DNA of 64,000 bases, taken from NCBI GenBank assembly GCA_023259035.1, contig JAHFRA010000007.1, positions 1 through 64,000 on the forward strand, given 5' to 3'. The DNA is from Gallionella sp. Lineage in GTDB: Bacteria; Pseudomonadota; Gammaproteobacteria; Burkholderiales; Gallionellaceae. Positions 19,001 to 26,943 of the stretch are shown here, in pieces. Both the position numbers and the translations under genes were made by a program. Each line of letters begins with the position of its first letter. Position 1 is the first letter of the stretch. The notes under the pieces were generated by a model, which searched no databases, was not told the DNA's origin, and worked only from the letters and a program-made list of their open reading frames with translations.

Positions 19001-19241
19001 GGAAGAGAAGGCGGCAAAGATTGCTGCCGACACCGCCATCGATATTTGGGCCATCATCCAGAGCAATAAAAAAGTTGGCTTCTGGGATGATTTGGATGCG
19101 CAACGCCGCGCGATGAACGAAATCGACGATTATCTGTATGACGTGGTCAGCAGCAGCAAAGGGGTGACACTCAAGACGGATCAAATGGATGAAATCATCA
19201 CTCGCTCGATGCAACTCGCCAGGCATAGGATGGTAGGTTAG
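16035..19241 (+). CDS. hsdR: Type I restriction endonuclease subunit R (HsdR)
   Basis: Motor and nuclease subunit, 1068 residues. The N-terminal PD-(D/E)xK nuclease shows RVDIVLFVNGIPFAVIECKS (catalytic D about 151, E-x-K about 163-165). Two RecA-like helicase domains follow: Walker A HTQGSGKS (about 336-343), DESH box (about 435) and GFTGTP (about 458); the second domain contains VVDKLLTGFDAP and LLQAIARVNR. The C-terminal helical region binds the methyltransferase. The ATG at 16035 is chosen because homologous sequence (FPFNEKYLSQIPALQLL) starts there; it overlaps the DUF4917 stop by 8 bases. No frameshift is seen, so the system looks functional. Confidence 0.96.
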   Translation: MTSFPFNEKYLSQIPALQLLVNLGFTYLTPEQALGQRGGKQGNVLLEDILRERLKKNNRIQYRGQSYLFSEENIQTAIQRLKNVKYDGLLKTNEAIYDLLTLGVALEQTVEGDNKSFSLNYIDWKNPANNDFHVTAEFAVERSRSNNTCRVDIVLFVNGIPFAVIECKSPKIEVGQAVSQTIRNQRDEYIPKLFSYAQMVIGVNKNDAKYATVATPAKFWAVWKEDAPEGELRAALDKPLSTETKAGLYELLAEGLGIREPSGEYLVRRAITGQDRALYQLCRPERLLELVLQFSVFDGGVRKIARYQQYFAIKRIIARVKNRDDVGRRQGGIVWHTQGSGKSLTMVMLARAIALDPDIRNPRIVLVTDRLDLDKQLGNTFAACGLHPETARNANHLVDLLGGDQAAIVTTLVHKFGRVPRDFCERSPDVFVLVDESHRTQLGGFASEMRRLFPNACYLGFTGTPLMRKEKRALTDKKFGTIIDVYAIDQAVKDGAVVPLLYEARHVDLEQNEKAIDTWFERHTQGLTDAQKADLKKKYSRAEMLNKADQVIYMRSFDISEHFRQNWQGTGFKAQLVAPSKVAALMYKKCLDDIGHVTSEVVMSQPDTREGNENTDDAPTDVVVAFWEKMLKRYGSEEEYNKQIINQFKHGDELEILIVVDKLLTGFDAPRNTVLYLTRTLREHTLLQAIARVNRLYDDDEGTQPKDFGYIIDYAGVLGELDHAMTTYSALEGFDEQDLAGALTSINEEVAKLPQRHADLRDLFKEIKNQQDEEAYELLLADEKLRNEFYERLTTYAKSLSIAMSSEQFITATPEKKLQAYKSDLKRFSNLRASVKLRYAETIDYRDFEPKIKKLLDTHITASEVIRLNEPVNIFDEQAFKRIIEEQGGSKSTAAKADMIAHATKKAISERLEQDPAFYEKFSKMIQQAIDDFRAKRISDLEYLNKVSEIKDAVVNRRSDDVPAQLVGNDNAIAVFGVLKPYVASYVSEEEKAAKIAADTAIDIWAIIQSNKKVGFWDDLDAQRRAMNEIDDYLYDVVSSSKGVTLKTDQMDEIITRSMQLARHRMVG

Positions 19242-19243
19242 TG

Positions 19244-19966
19244 ATGAAGTCAGGCAGTGTTCTATATGGCGATGAACTGATCCCTTACGAGGTATTTGAA
19301 CGACCGGCACGGAAGACGTTGGGAATGGAAGTGCATCCTGACGGGCGCGTTATAGTACTGGTGCCAAGCCAATGTGATGACGCGACTATCGAAAATAAGG
19401 TACGCCTGCGAGTTGGCTGGATCAGCCGCCAACTCAATATATTTTCCCGATACCAACGACATACAGCCCCGAGACAATACCTCAGTGGCGAGTCTCACCG
19501 GTACTTGGGGCGTCAGTACCGTTTGAGGGTGGTTGCAAACAATCAGAGCGCAGACAAGGAGCAGGTAAAGCTGACCCGAGGAGAAATCGTGGTCACCGGG
19601 GCAAAAAAGTTTCCGCCGGAAAGGATCAAGGAGCTTCTTCGTTGCTGGTACTTGAACCATGCGAAGGAGATATTCAATGCTGTGCTGACAGCCACGTTTG
19701 ATAGCTTCGGTAAGCATAGGTTAGCTAAACCACGAATCTCTGTTCGGAATATGCGAAGTCGTTGGGGCAGCTTGTCGCCCACTGGCTTGATGACATTGAA
19801 TTCACGTTTGATCCAAGCGCCACGTTTATGCATCGAATACGTGATCATGCACGAGCTATGTCATCTGATTCATCGAGATCACAATGCTAAATTCTTTGCT
19901 TTGCTCGGACAACTGATGCCGGACTGGCAGAAGCGGAAACAACGGCTCGAAAAAGCGCTGTTGTAG
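19244..19966 (+). CDS. YgjP-type metal-dependent peptidase (DUF45/M48 clan)
   Basis: A 240-residue protein with the zinc-binding HELCHLIHRDH motif (about residues 203-213) and the preceding RNMRSRWGSLSPTGLMTLNS segment typical of YgjP/DUF45 proteins, which are SprT/WSS1-like metallopeptidases. The start is either ATG 19244 or GTG 19241, which touches the hsdR stop. This family frequently follows hsdR in type I operons; possible roles are HsdR turnover or clearing DNA-protein crosslinks, but neither is established. It is the last gene of the operon. Confidence 0.88.
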   Translation: MKSGSVLYGDELIPYEVFERPARKTLGMEVHPDGRVIVLVPSQCDDATIENKVRLRVGWISRQLNIFSRYQRHTAPRQYLSGESHRYLGRQYRLRVVANNQSADKEQVKLTRGEIVVTGAKKFPPERIKELLRCWYLNHAKEIFNAVLTATFDSFGKHRLAKPRISVRNMRSRWGSLSPTGLMTLNSRLIQAPRLCIEYVIMHELCHLIHRDHNAKFFALLGQLMPDWQKRKQRLEKALL

Positions 19967-20112
19967 AAAGCGCCCAGCGAGCGATAATATGCGGCTTACC
20001 AGTACTGCCATGACCGAGTGAACTCCAGCAAGGAAAAAAGCGGGTAGCAAAGCGGGTATGGGTATGCAATTAAACAGTAAGCATCCTGCTAAATCAATAT
20101 GATAGGTTAAAT

Positions 20113-20679
20113 ATGCTGCTGATGATCGATAACTATGATTCATTCACCTACAACCTGGTGCAGTATTTTGCCGAACTGGGTGCGGACGTGGTGGTGCATC
20201 GCAATGATGGAATTTCTGTCGAACAGATCGAAAAAATGAACCCGCAGCACATCGTGGTGTCGCCCGGTCCGTGCACGCCGAATGAAGCGGGAGTGTCGGT
20301 TGCGGCGATTCGGCAATTCGCCGGAAAAATTCCTATTCTCGGGGTATGCCTCGGCCACCAGAGCATCGGCCAAGCCTTCGGCGGGCGCATCATCCACGCC
20401 AAGCAATTGATGCACGGCAAAACCTCGGCGATTCATCACAGCAATGCCAGCGTGTTTCACGGCCTGCCCAACCCGTTCACCGCGACGCGCTACCACTCGC
20501 TGGTGATCGAGCGCGAAACGCTGCCGGAATGCCTGGAAATAACCGCATGGACCGATGACGGCGATATCATGGGCGTGCGCCACAAGACGCTGGCGGTGCA
20601 CGGCGTACAGTTTCACCCGGAGTCGATCCTGACCGAGCACGGGCATGACCTGCTGGCCAATTTTTTGAAAGCTAAATAG
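20113..20679 (+). CDS. trpG: Anthranilate synthase component II (glutamine amidotransferase)
   Basis: Provides ammonia from glutamine for anthranilate synthesis (tryptophan pathway). It begins [19 protein letters not shown], has the nucleophile cysteine in [15 protein letters not shown] (C79), and the His/Glu of the triad in [13 protein letters not shown] (about 168-170). At 188 residues it is full length. Two bases separate its stop from the GTG start of trpD. No trpE precedes it in the window. Confidence 0.96.
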   Translation: MLLMIDNYDSFTYNLVQYFAELGADVVVHRNDGISVEQIEKMNPQHIVVSPGPCTPNEAGVSVAAIRQFAGKIPILGVCLGHQSIGQAFGGRIIHAKQLMHGKTSAIHHSNASVFHGLPNPFTATRYHSLVIERETLPECLEITAWTDDGDIMGVRHKTLAVHGVQFHPESILTEHGHDLLANFLKAK

Positions 20680-20681
20680 CC

Positions 20682-21710
20682 GTGATCACACCACAACAAG
20701 CACTCGTCCGGCTGATCGATCAGCGCGAAATCTTTTACGATGAAATGCTGTCGCTGATGCGCCAGATCATGAGCGGCGAAGTCACGCCGGCGCAGATCGC
20801 GGGCATTCTCATCGGCCTGCGGGTCAAGAAGGAAACCGTGGGAGAGATTTCCGCCGCCGCCCAAGTGATGCGGGAATTTGCCGCCAAGGTTCCGGTCGCC
20901 AACCGCGCCCATCTGGTGGATACTTGCGGCACCGGGGGCGATGCTGCCCACACCTTCAACATCTCCACCGCCAGCGCGCTGGTCGCCGCAGCGGCGGGTG
21001 CGCGGGTGGCCAAGCACGGCGGGCGCTCGGTGTCTTCGACCTGCGGCTCGGCGGACGTACTGGAGAAGCTCGGCGTCAACCTCAACCTGACCCCGGAACA
21101 GGTCGGCCAGTGCATTGACGAGATCGGCATCGGCTTCATGTTCGCGCCCAACTTTCACGGCGCGATGAAGCACGCCGCCCCGGTGCGCCGCGAGCTTGGT
21201 GTGCGCACCATCTTCAACGTGCTCGGGCCGCTGACCAATCCCGCCGGCGCCGACAGCCAGGTGCTCGGCGTGTTCCATCCCGATCTGGTAGGTATCCAGG
21301 CGCGCGTGCTGCAACGCCTCGGCAGCCGCCATGTGCTGGTGGTGCATGGTGCGGATGGCATGGACGAAATTTCCATCAGCGCAGGTACCTACATTGCAGA
21401 ATTGAAAGGCGGCGAGATCAGCGAATACACCGTGCATCCCGATCAATTCGGCTTGTCCAGCGCGCCGGTTGACCTGCTGCGCGTCACCGGTGCCGATGAA
21501 GCATGCGAAAAATTATTGGGCGTGTTGAACAATGAGGCCGGCGCACCGCGCGACATCGTGCAACTGAATGCCGGCGCGGCAATTTATGTGTCAGGATTAA
21601 CCACAACGCTCGAGGAAGGTATCGCAAAAGCCGATCAGGTAATTGTCAGCGGTGCGGCGAAAGCCAAGCTGGATCAGCTAATTGTGCTGAGCAACAGCTT
21701 TAAGAGCTAG
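20682..21710 (+). CDS. trpD: Anthranilate phosphoribosyltransferase
   Basis: Transfers phosphoribose from PRPP to anthranilate, the second step of tryptophan synthesis. Motifs: [20 protein letters not shown] (PRPP-binding GTGGD), [20 protein letters not shown], and [20 protein letters not shown]. The length of 342 residues is normal. It starts with GTG at 20682, 3 bases after the trpG stop, and is co-translated with it. The usual next gene, trpC, is absent; a non-coding gap and an unrelated minus-strand gene follow. Confidence 0.96.
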   Translation: MITPQQALVRLIDQREIFYDEMLSLMRQIMSGEVTPAQIAGILIGLRVKKETVGEISAAAQVMREFAAKVPVANRAHLVDTCGTGGDAAHTFNISTASALVAAAAGARVAKHGGRSVSSTCGSADVLEKLGVNLNLTPEQVGQCIDEIGIGFMFAPNFHGAMKHAAPVRRELGVRTIFNVLGPLTNPAGADSQVLGVFHPDLVGIQARVLQRLGSRHVLVVHGADGMDEISISAGTYIAELKGGEISEYTVHPDQFGLSSAPVDLLRVTGADEACEKLLGVLNNEAGAPRDIVQLNAGAAIYVSGLTTTLEEGIAKADQVIVSGAAKAKLDQLIVLSNSFKS

Positions 21711-22022
21711 CTGTGGCTTGCCCCACTAGCCGCAAAAGTTGGCAACGAAGACGTTTTTGATGGAATCAGCCTGAATGAATCGTCACAACCAGACCTTGCA
21801 GCTTAGTACAACTGCATCAAACCGCTGAGTATGGGAATGCAAATACAACGGCCCACAATCCAGCTGAAAAAACTCACTCTCGTTGAAATAGCCTAAAACT
21901 TATAGGCCACTCCATCAGGAGCGGTTAAGCGCTTGAAACGGGTATTCGCAAACTAACCAACGCAAGTCAGCGAATAGTTTGTTTATAGAGGGAGGCTCCC
22001 TTAATTAAAGGGCTAACCATTC
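21711..22022. other. Gap after trpD
   Basis: No gene seen. A short inverted repeat GGGAG-G-CTCCC near 21990 followed by TTAATTAAAGGG could end either the trp transcript or the minus-strand gene. Nothing resembling a trpC remnant was recognised. Confidence 0.35.
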
Positions 22023-22622
22023 TTAGAACGCTTTGCTCCGCATAATCAAGATCGAGTGTGGCTGAAGCGCCATTTTATACTGTCCTTCTTCGATCAAAAT
22101 AGATTGCGGTCGAAATGTGATTTTAGTCAGTTCTGCTTCAATCGAAACCAAGCGGGGTCGAAGTGAAACATTAGCCAGCTTCCCTTTAAATTCGATGCTC
22201 AACAAACGCAGTAACGAAACGTGATCGTCGTCATAAGTTTGATGCCAGTGTGAGTTTGTTGCACGTATGGTTTCTTGTTGCGGTTTGGTTACCGAGAGCT
22301 GCGATATGTCACCCGCTCCAAATCCGTTGGGCGTGGTGCTTGGTAAGTGGTTAAGCACAACACTCGCGCTAAATTGGTAAGGCAGCAGCCAGTCAGAATC
22401 GGTGCGTACAGGCTGAATCTTCAAGATGGCCAGATCGGGTGCAAAGAAACCTTCCTCGGACAGCGCTGTGTTTGACGCAACTGCCAATCCAGCGATTACC
22501 AGCCCAAAGCACATGCGAAGCATGAGCGCCTGAATAAAACGAAAACCTGAAATAAAGCTACCAATCGCCGACGTGGCAACAAACAAAAGATTCAGGTTTG
22601 ATATATTAAATTTCCGCAACAT
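22023..22622 (-). CDS. Exported protein of unknown function with a 16-residue repeat
   Basis: Up to 199 residues; a shorter start at 22523 (MLRMCFGLVIAGLAVAS) would give a clean signal peptide and a 166-residue precursor, and is quite possible. The C-terminal 46 residues contain three units with a period of about 16: SLRPRLVSIEAELTKI, TFRPQSILIEEGQYKM and ALQPHSILIMRSKAF, pattern [RQ]PxxxxI followed by charged residues. No family recognised. Ribosome-binding sites before both starts are weak, and it has no operon partner. Confidence 0.45.
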   Translation of the reverse strand: MLRKFNISNLNLLFVATSAIGSFISGFRFIQALMLRMCFGLVIAGLAVASNTALSEEGFFAPDLAILKIQPVRTDSDWLLPYQFSASVVLNHLPSTTPNGFGAGDISQLSVTKPQQETIRATNSHWHQTYDDDHVSLLRLLSIEFKGKLANVSLRPRLVSIEAELTKITFRPQSILIEEGQYKMALQPHSILIMRSKAF

Positions 22623-23090
22623 GTTATTTCTTCATGGTCGAATGACATGGTATGCAGAATATAGAGACATTCTTAAAGAATACTTAATCGCAATGATCAT
22701 TTTTATGATCGCCAGCTCCCGTTGGTTGAATATGGCCTGTCAATGTTGGCTTGGCAGAGAGCAAGCGACCGCAATGTTGGTTGCTGCCCGTCATGAAGAA
22801 TGACTATACGTCGATTCAAGTTATTGAATTGAAATCAAAATTACGATTGGCGGTCTTCTGGCGGTGAATCACTGGGAGTGAATATCGCCTTCGTGTCATT
22901 GTAGAGTGCGCTACACGGGCTAGCCTGTGTAGCGTGTTACTTCCATCTTGATTTCGCCCGATATATTAAAGTCGATAGGCTGAAATACATAGACATTCTG
23001 GCCTATGTGTAATTACAATTCCACTGGTTGCACATTGCGGTTATCAAAAGAAGCATTTCCACAAACGGAGCTGTTTTATATAAAGATTAC
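22623..23090. other. Regulatory gap with a 26-bp palindrome before the hybrid kinase
   Basis: The gap contains the near-perfect palindrome at 22909-22934 (arms CGCTACAC-GGGCTAGCC against its complement, one mismatched pair). It lies about 160 bases upstream of the kinase ATG and has no T-run, so it could be an operator or a stable RNA stem. A small plus-strand frame at 22573-22803 has no convincing support. Confidence 0.4.
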
Positions 23091-26000
23091 ATGCGGTCAT
23101 TCTTTTATCCTTCCGTTGCCCTGATGAATCGCCTGGGCTACACCAGAAAGTTTGCGCTACTGGGGATAATATCTTTTGTCGCGATTGCCGTGGTGGTGTA
23201 TAGCCTGTTCATCAGTCTTAATAAGACTATCCAAACATCGCAACGGGAATTGGACGGCCTTGCGCTGATCAAGCCAATTTCCCAAACCGTGCAACTCATT
23301 CAGCTACACCGCGGAATTTCGAGCATTCTGCTCAATGGCAACGAGACGGTACAGAACAGGCTTGACGCCGAGGAAAAACAGACAGTCGAGGCTTTCAACG
23401 CATTGGTGGACAAGCTGCCTGCCAGCTTGGCTTCCGGCGAAGACTTCCAGGATATCAAGGCCAACTGGGAGCGACTGCGCAAACAGGGACTCAATTGGAT
23501 GATCGCCGATAACTTCACCGCGCATAACAATCTGATCGAGAAGCTCCAGTTATTCGAGGTGTCGGTAGCCGATGAATATCTGCTGACCCTGGACACGGAG
23601 AACGCCTCGTCTTACCTGATCGATACCATCATTATCAAGTTGCCGCATGTGCTTGAGTATCTGGGGCAGATCCGTGGGTATGGCTCCGGCATTCTGGTCG
23701 ACAAGCAGATCACTGAACGCCAGAAGGTTAAATTGAAAGTCATGATCGGCGAGCTTGTTAGCACCCTCAAGATACTCAGCGTCAATATCGATAAAACCGG
23801 CCGCTACAATCCGCTGGTGCAGAAATCGCTCCTGGCGGCATCCGTTGGCATCAATGATTCGGTAAACCACATTATCGACCTCGTTGCGGAGGATATAACT
23901 ACCGGCCTTTTCGTCACATCTCCCAAGGATTTTCTGGATATAGCATCCATGGCGATCGACAAGGGTTATGCGCAAATGTATGACACCCTGCTGCCGGATG
24001 CCGAGGTGCTTATCAAGTCGCGTATCGCCACTGCGGAGAAAACGCTGTACACGAGCGTCGGAATATCCATTCTGCTATTCCTGATCGCGGCCTATTTCGC
24101 GATCGGCATCTACAAAGCCATTACCGGCAGCATCAAGTCGCTGGCCTATTCCGCGCGCACCTTTACCGACGGCGATTTGCGCGAACGAGTCAATATCAAC
24201 ACGCGCGATGAGTTCCGCCAAATAGGCGGCAGCTTCAACGAAATGGCTGAAGGGTTCAGCGCCATGCTGTCCAAGGTGACGCAACGGGAACAGGAGATAC
24301 TACGAATCAACGCGGAGCTTGAAGATCGGGTGAGAGAACGCACGGAAATGCTGAGAAAATCCAATGCGGAATTGCAGAAAGCCAAGGTTGTCGCCGATGA
24401 TGCCAACCGCGCCAAGAGCGATTTTCTTGCCAACATGAGCCATGAGATCCGTACCCCGATGAATGCCATCATCGGCTTAAGCCATTTGTGCATGCAGACG
24501 GAGCTTTCGCCGAAACAAGGCGATTACCTGCAAAAAGTACACGGCTCCGCCAAGTCACTGCTCGGCATCATCAACGACGTGCTGGATTTCTCCAAAATCG
24601 AGGCCGGCAAGATGGAAGTGGAGCAGGTGCAGTTCAAATTAAAAGATGTGATGAGCAACCTGGCAACAGTTGTTTCAGCCAAAGCCGAGGAGAAGGGGCT
24701 AGAACTCCTGTTTAAAACAGAGTTGGAGGTTCCTCAAAACCTGATTGGTGACTCCTTGCGCCTTGGGCAGATACTGACCAACCTGGCGAATAATGCGATC
24801 AAGTTTACCGATAAGGGCGAAGTGCTGGTGTTGACCGAGGTTGAAGAAGAAACGGAGGATGAAGTCGTTCTGCTCTTTACCATCCGGGATACCGGCATCG
24901 GCATGACACGTGAACAAACCAGCAAGCTATTCCAGGCCTTCACCCAGGCAGACTCCACGACCACCCGCAAATACGGCGGCACCGGCTTGGGGTTGTCCAT
25001 CAGCAAGCAGCTAGTGGGTTTGATGAACGGAAAAATCTGGGTGGAGAGCACACCCGGCAAGGGTTCGAAATTTATCTTTACCGCACGTTTCCAGAAGGCT
25101 GTGGAACGGCGCGCCGAGGAACGCTATTTGCTGAACATTGATTTGCAGGGGATGCGCGTATTAGCGGTGGACGACAACGCAACTTGCCTCCACATTTTGC
25201 AATCCTATCTGGAATCCTTCGGCTTCAAAGTGACCAAGAGCACTAGCGGCCCTGATGCTTTGCAGTCTATCGTGAAAGCGGATCAGGACGGGATGCCTTA
25301 CCAGTTGGTGGTTCTTGACTGGAAGATGCCGGAAATGAATGGCATTGAAGCGGCGCGAAAGATCCATGAAATGGCCGGGTTGAGCAGAATGCCGAAGATA
25401 TTGCTGATCTCCGCTTTCAGTCAAAGCGAAGATTTGCGGCATCTGGAAGGTAATGTGGTTGATGGCATATTGGCCAAACCGTTGCAGCAAAGTGATCTGT
25501 TCGATGCGACCGCGGAAATCTTCGGGAAAAGCGAGGGCAGCCGAAAGCGGGGGGTCGTAACCTCCTTGTTTCAACCCGACCTTGTCGCGAAGATTAGCGG
25601 CGCCTATCTGCTGCTGGTGGAAGACAATGAAATCAACCAGCAGGTGGCGCGGGAATTGTTGGAAATGGTCGGCGTGACGGTAGCTATCGCCGAAAACGGG
25701 AAAGAAGCCATTACCCGGTTGTGGGAAGAAAAATTTGATGGCGTGCTGATGGATATGCAGATGCCCGTGATGGACGGCATCACCGCCACCCGCGAGATTC
25801 GCAAAAATCCGGTGCTTGCCGATTTGCCGATTATCGCCATGACCGCCAATGTGCTGGCGAGTGACCGCGAACAATGTCTGGCAGCCGGAATGAACGACCA
25901 CATTACCAAGCCGCTTGATCCAAATCAGATGATGGCTACTCTTGCCAAGTGGATTAACCCCGCTCAGCCAACTGATCTGCCGTCAGCGCGCAGGCTGGCG

Positions 26001-26651
26001 GTCGCGCCAAGTCCGGAGGCGTTGCCGGACTTGCCGGGAGTGCGGGTAGCAGAAGGAGTGCTCAGGATGAGCGGCAGCGTTGCACTCTATTGCGCCATCC
26101 TGAAAAAATTCCGCAATGGGCAGAAAAACACTCTTGCCGAAATTCGTTCAGCCATCGCGGCAGATGACTGGAAAAAAGCCGGACGACTGACGCATACACT
26201 GAAGGGTTTATTGGGAACGCTGGGGGCCATAAAATTGAACGGCAAGGCCGCGGAATTGGAGGCGGCCATTCACGGCAAGGCGAACGTACTGATTGAACCA
26301 CTGCTTGTAGCGGTTGATCTGGAACTCACCCAACTTTTTGCTGCAATTGACCGCGCCCTTCAATTACAAGCGGCAACCAAAGGGGCGGATGGCGAGTTTG
26401 CCGATATGACCGACCCGGTCAATATGGCAGAACTGACCAACCTGATCCATCAGGTCAAGTTGCAGCTGGAGCAATTCGATTCCAATGCGGGTGATACTGT
26501 GGCCAGAATACGCCAAATAGTGAGCGGGGATGCCACCATGAAGAAAGCGATAATTGGGATAGAGCGGCATGTAAGTGGCTATGATTATGAACGGGGCTTG
26601 GCCGAGTTAAACGCCTGTGTAAAGAATTTTGGCATTTCGAGCGAAGAATGA
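23091..26651 (+). CDS. Hybrid sensor histidine kinase with two receivers and HPt
   Basis: A 1186-residue multidomain signalling protein. TM1 is at about 20-40, followed by a long helical periplasmic sensor (about 45-320, with [19 protein letters not shown], possibly NIT-like), then TM2, HAMP (about 360-415) and a coiled coil. HisKA follows ([14 protein letters not shown]451), then HATPase_c with [14 protein letters not shown] and GTGLGLSI. Receiver 1 has [11 protein letters not shown] (D743), receiver 2 has [11 protein letters not shown] (D888), and a C-terminal HPt has [10 protein letters not shown] (H1035). This allows a full phosphorelay within one chain. A TTG at 23028 also opens the frame, but ATG 23091 is preferred although its ribosome-binding site is poor. 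No separate response regulator is adjacent. Confidence 0.92.
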   Translation: MRSFFYPSVALMNRLGYTRKFALLGIISFVAIAVVVYSLFISLNKTIQTSQRELDGLALIKPISQTVQLIQLHRGISSILLNGNETVQNRLDAEEKQTVEAFNALVDKLPASLASGEDFQDIKANWERLRKQGLNWMIADNFTAHNNLIEKLQLFEVSVADEYLLTLDTENASSYLIDTIIIKLPHVLEYLGQIRGYGSGILVDKQITERQKVKLKVMIGELVSTLKILSVNIDKTGRYNPLVQKSLLAASVGINDSVNHIIDLVAEDITTGLFVTSPKDFLDIASMAIDKGYAQMYDTLLPDAEVLIKSRIATAEKTLYTSVGISILLFLIAAYFAIGIYKAITGSIKSLAYSARTFTDGDLRERVNINTRDEFRQIGGSFNEMAEGFSAMLSKVTQREQEILRINAELEDRVRERTEMLRKSNAELQKAKVVADDANRAKSDFLANMSHEIRTPMNAIIGLSHLCMQTELSPKQGDYLQKVHGSAKSLLGIINDVLDFSKIEAGKMEVEQVQFKLKDVMSNLATVVSAKAEEKGLELLFKTELEVPQNLIGDSLRLGQILTNLANNAIKFTDKGEVLVLTEVEEETEDEVVLLFTIRDTGIGMTREQTSKLFQAFTQADSTTTRKYGGTGLGLSISKQLVGLMNGKIWVESTPGKGSKFIFTARFQKAVERRAEERYLLNIDLQGMRVLAVDDNATCLHILQSYLESFGFKVTKSTSGPDALQSIVKADQDGMPYQLVVLDWKMPEMNGIEAARKIHEMAGLSRMPKILLISAFSQSEDLRHLEGNVVDGILAKPLQQSDLFDATAEIFGKSEGSRKRGVVTSLFQPDLVAKISGAYLLLVEDNEINQQVARELLEMVGVTVAIAENGKEAITRLWEEKFDGVLMDMQMPVMDGITATREIRKNPVLADLPIIAMTANVLASDREQCLAAGMNDHITKPLDPNQMMATLAKWINPAQPTDLPSARRLAVAPSPEALPDLPGVRVAEGVLRMSGSVALYCAILKKFRNGQKNTLAEIRSAIAADDWKKAGRLTHTLKGLLGTLGAIKLNGKAAELEAAIHGKANVLIEPLLVAVDLELTQLFAAIDRALQLQAATKGADGEFADMTDPVNMAELTNLIHQVKLQLEQFDSNAGDTVARIRQIVSGDATMKKAIIGIERHVSGYDYERGLAELNACVKNFGISSEE

Positions 26652-26847
26652 ACTTTTTGTCATATGCGTAAATCATGCACATGAAAAATCGTCGGCTCTT
26701 GTCGCAGATGACGCGCCTGACAACATTGATGTTCGCGAGCATCCGGTTCAGCGTTGTGCAATAACAGGATTGTTCGGCAATTGTGGGGCGAAGCGGGGTA
26801 TCCGACGATGCACCTCTTGTTCAATTCGCTTTAAAAACAGCATCAAT

Positions 26848-26872
26848 TGTAGGAGCGGCTATTGCCGCGAAA
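26848..26872. repeat. REP-like half element between convergent genes
   Basis: TGTAGGAGCGGCTATTGCCG continues as CGAA; the arms GCGGC (26855-26859) and GCCGC (26864-26868) pair. The GTAGGAGCGGC...GCCGCG pattern is common in dispersed extragenic palindromes of proteobacteria. It lies in the 292-base gap between the kinase and dnaE, which converge; nothing else is seen there. Confidence 0.45.
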
Positions 26873-26943
26873 TCCAACTACATAGCGGTTGATACCGTTC
26901 CTGCATCCAGCAGAATTATTGTCGTTTTTAACGAGAATCAGAA

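Noticed and set aside
10033-19966. Whole R-M region considered as a prophage or integrative element
   Set aside because: No integrase, phage structural or conjugation genes and no flanking tRNA or clear attachment repeats were seen.
22573-22803. 76-codon plus-strand frame before the hybrid kinase
   Set aside because: Overlaps the start of the minus-strand gene, has no ribosome-binding site and no family resemblance.
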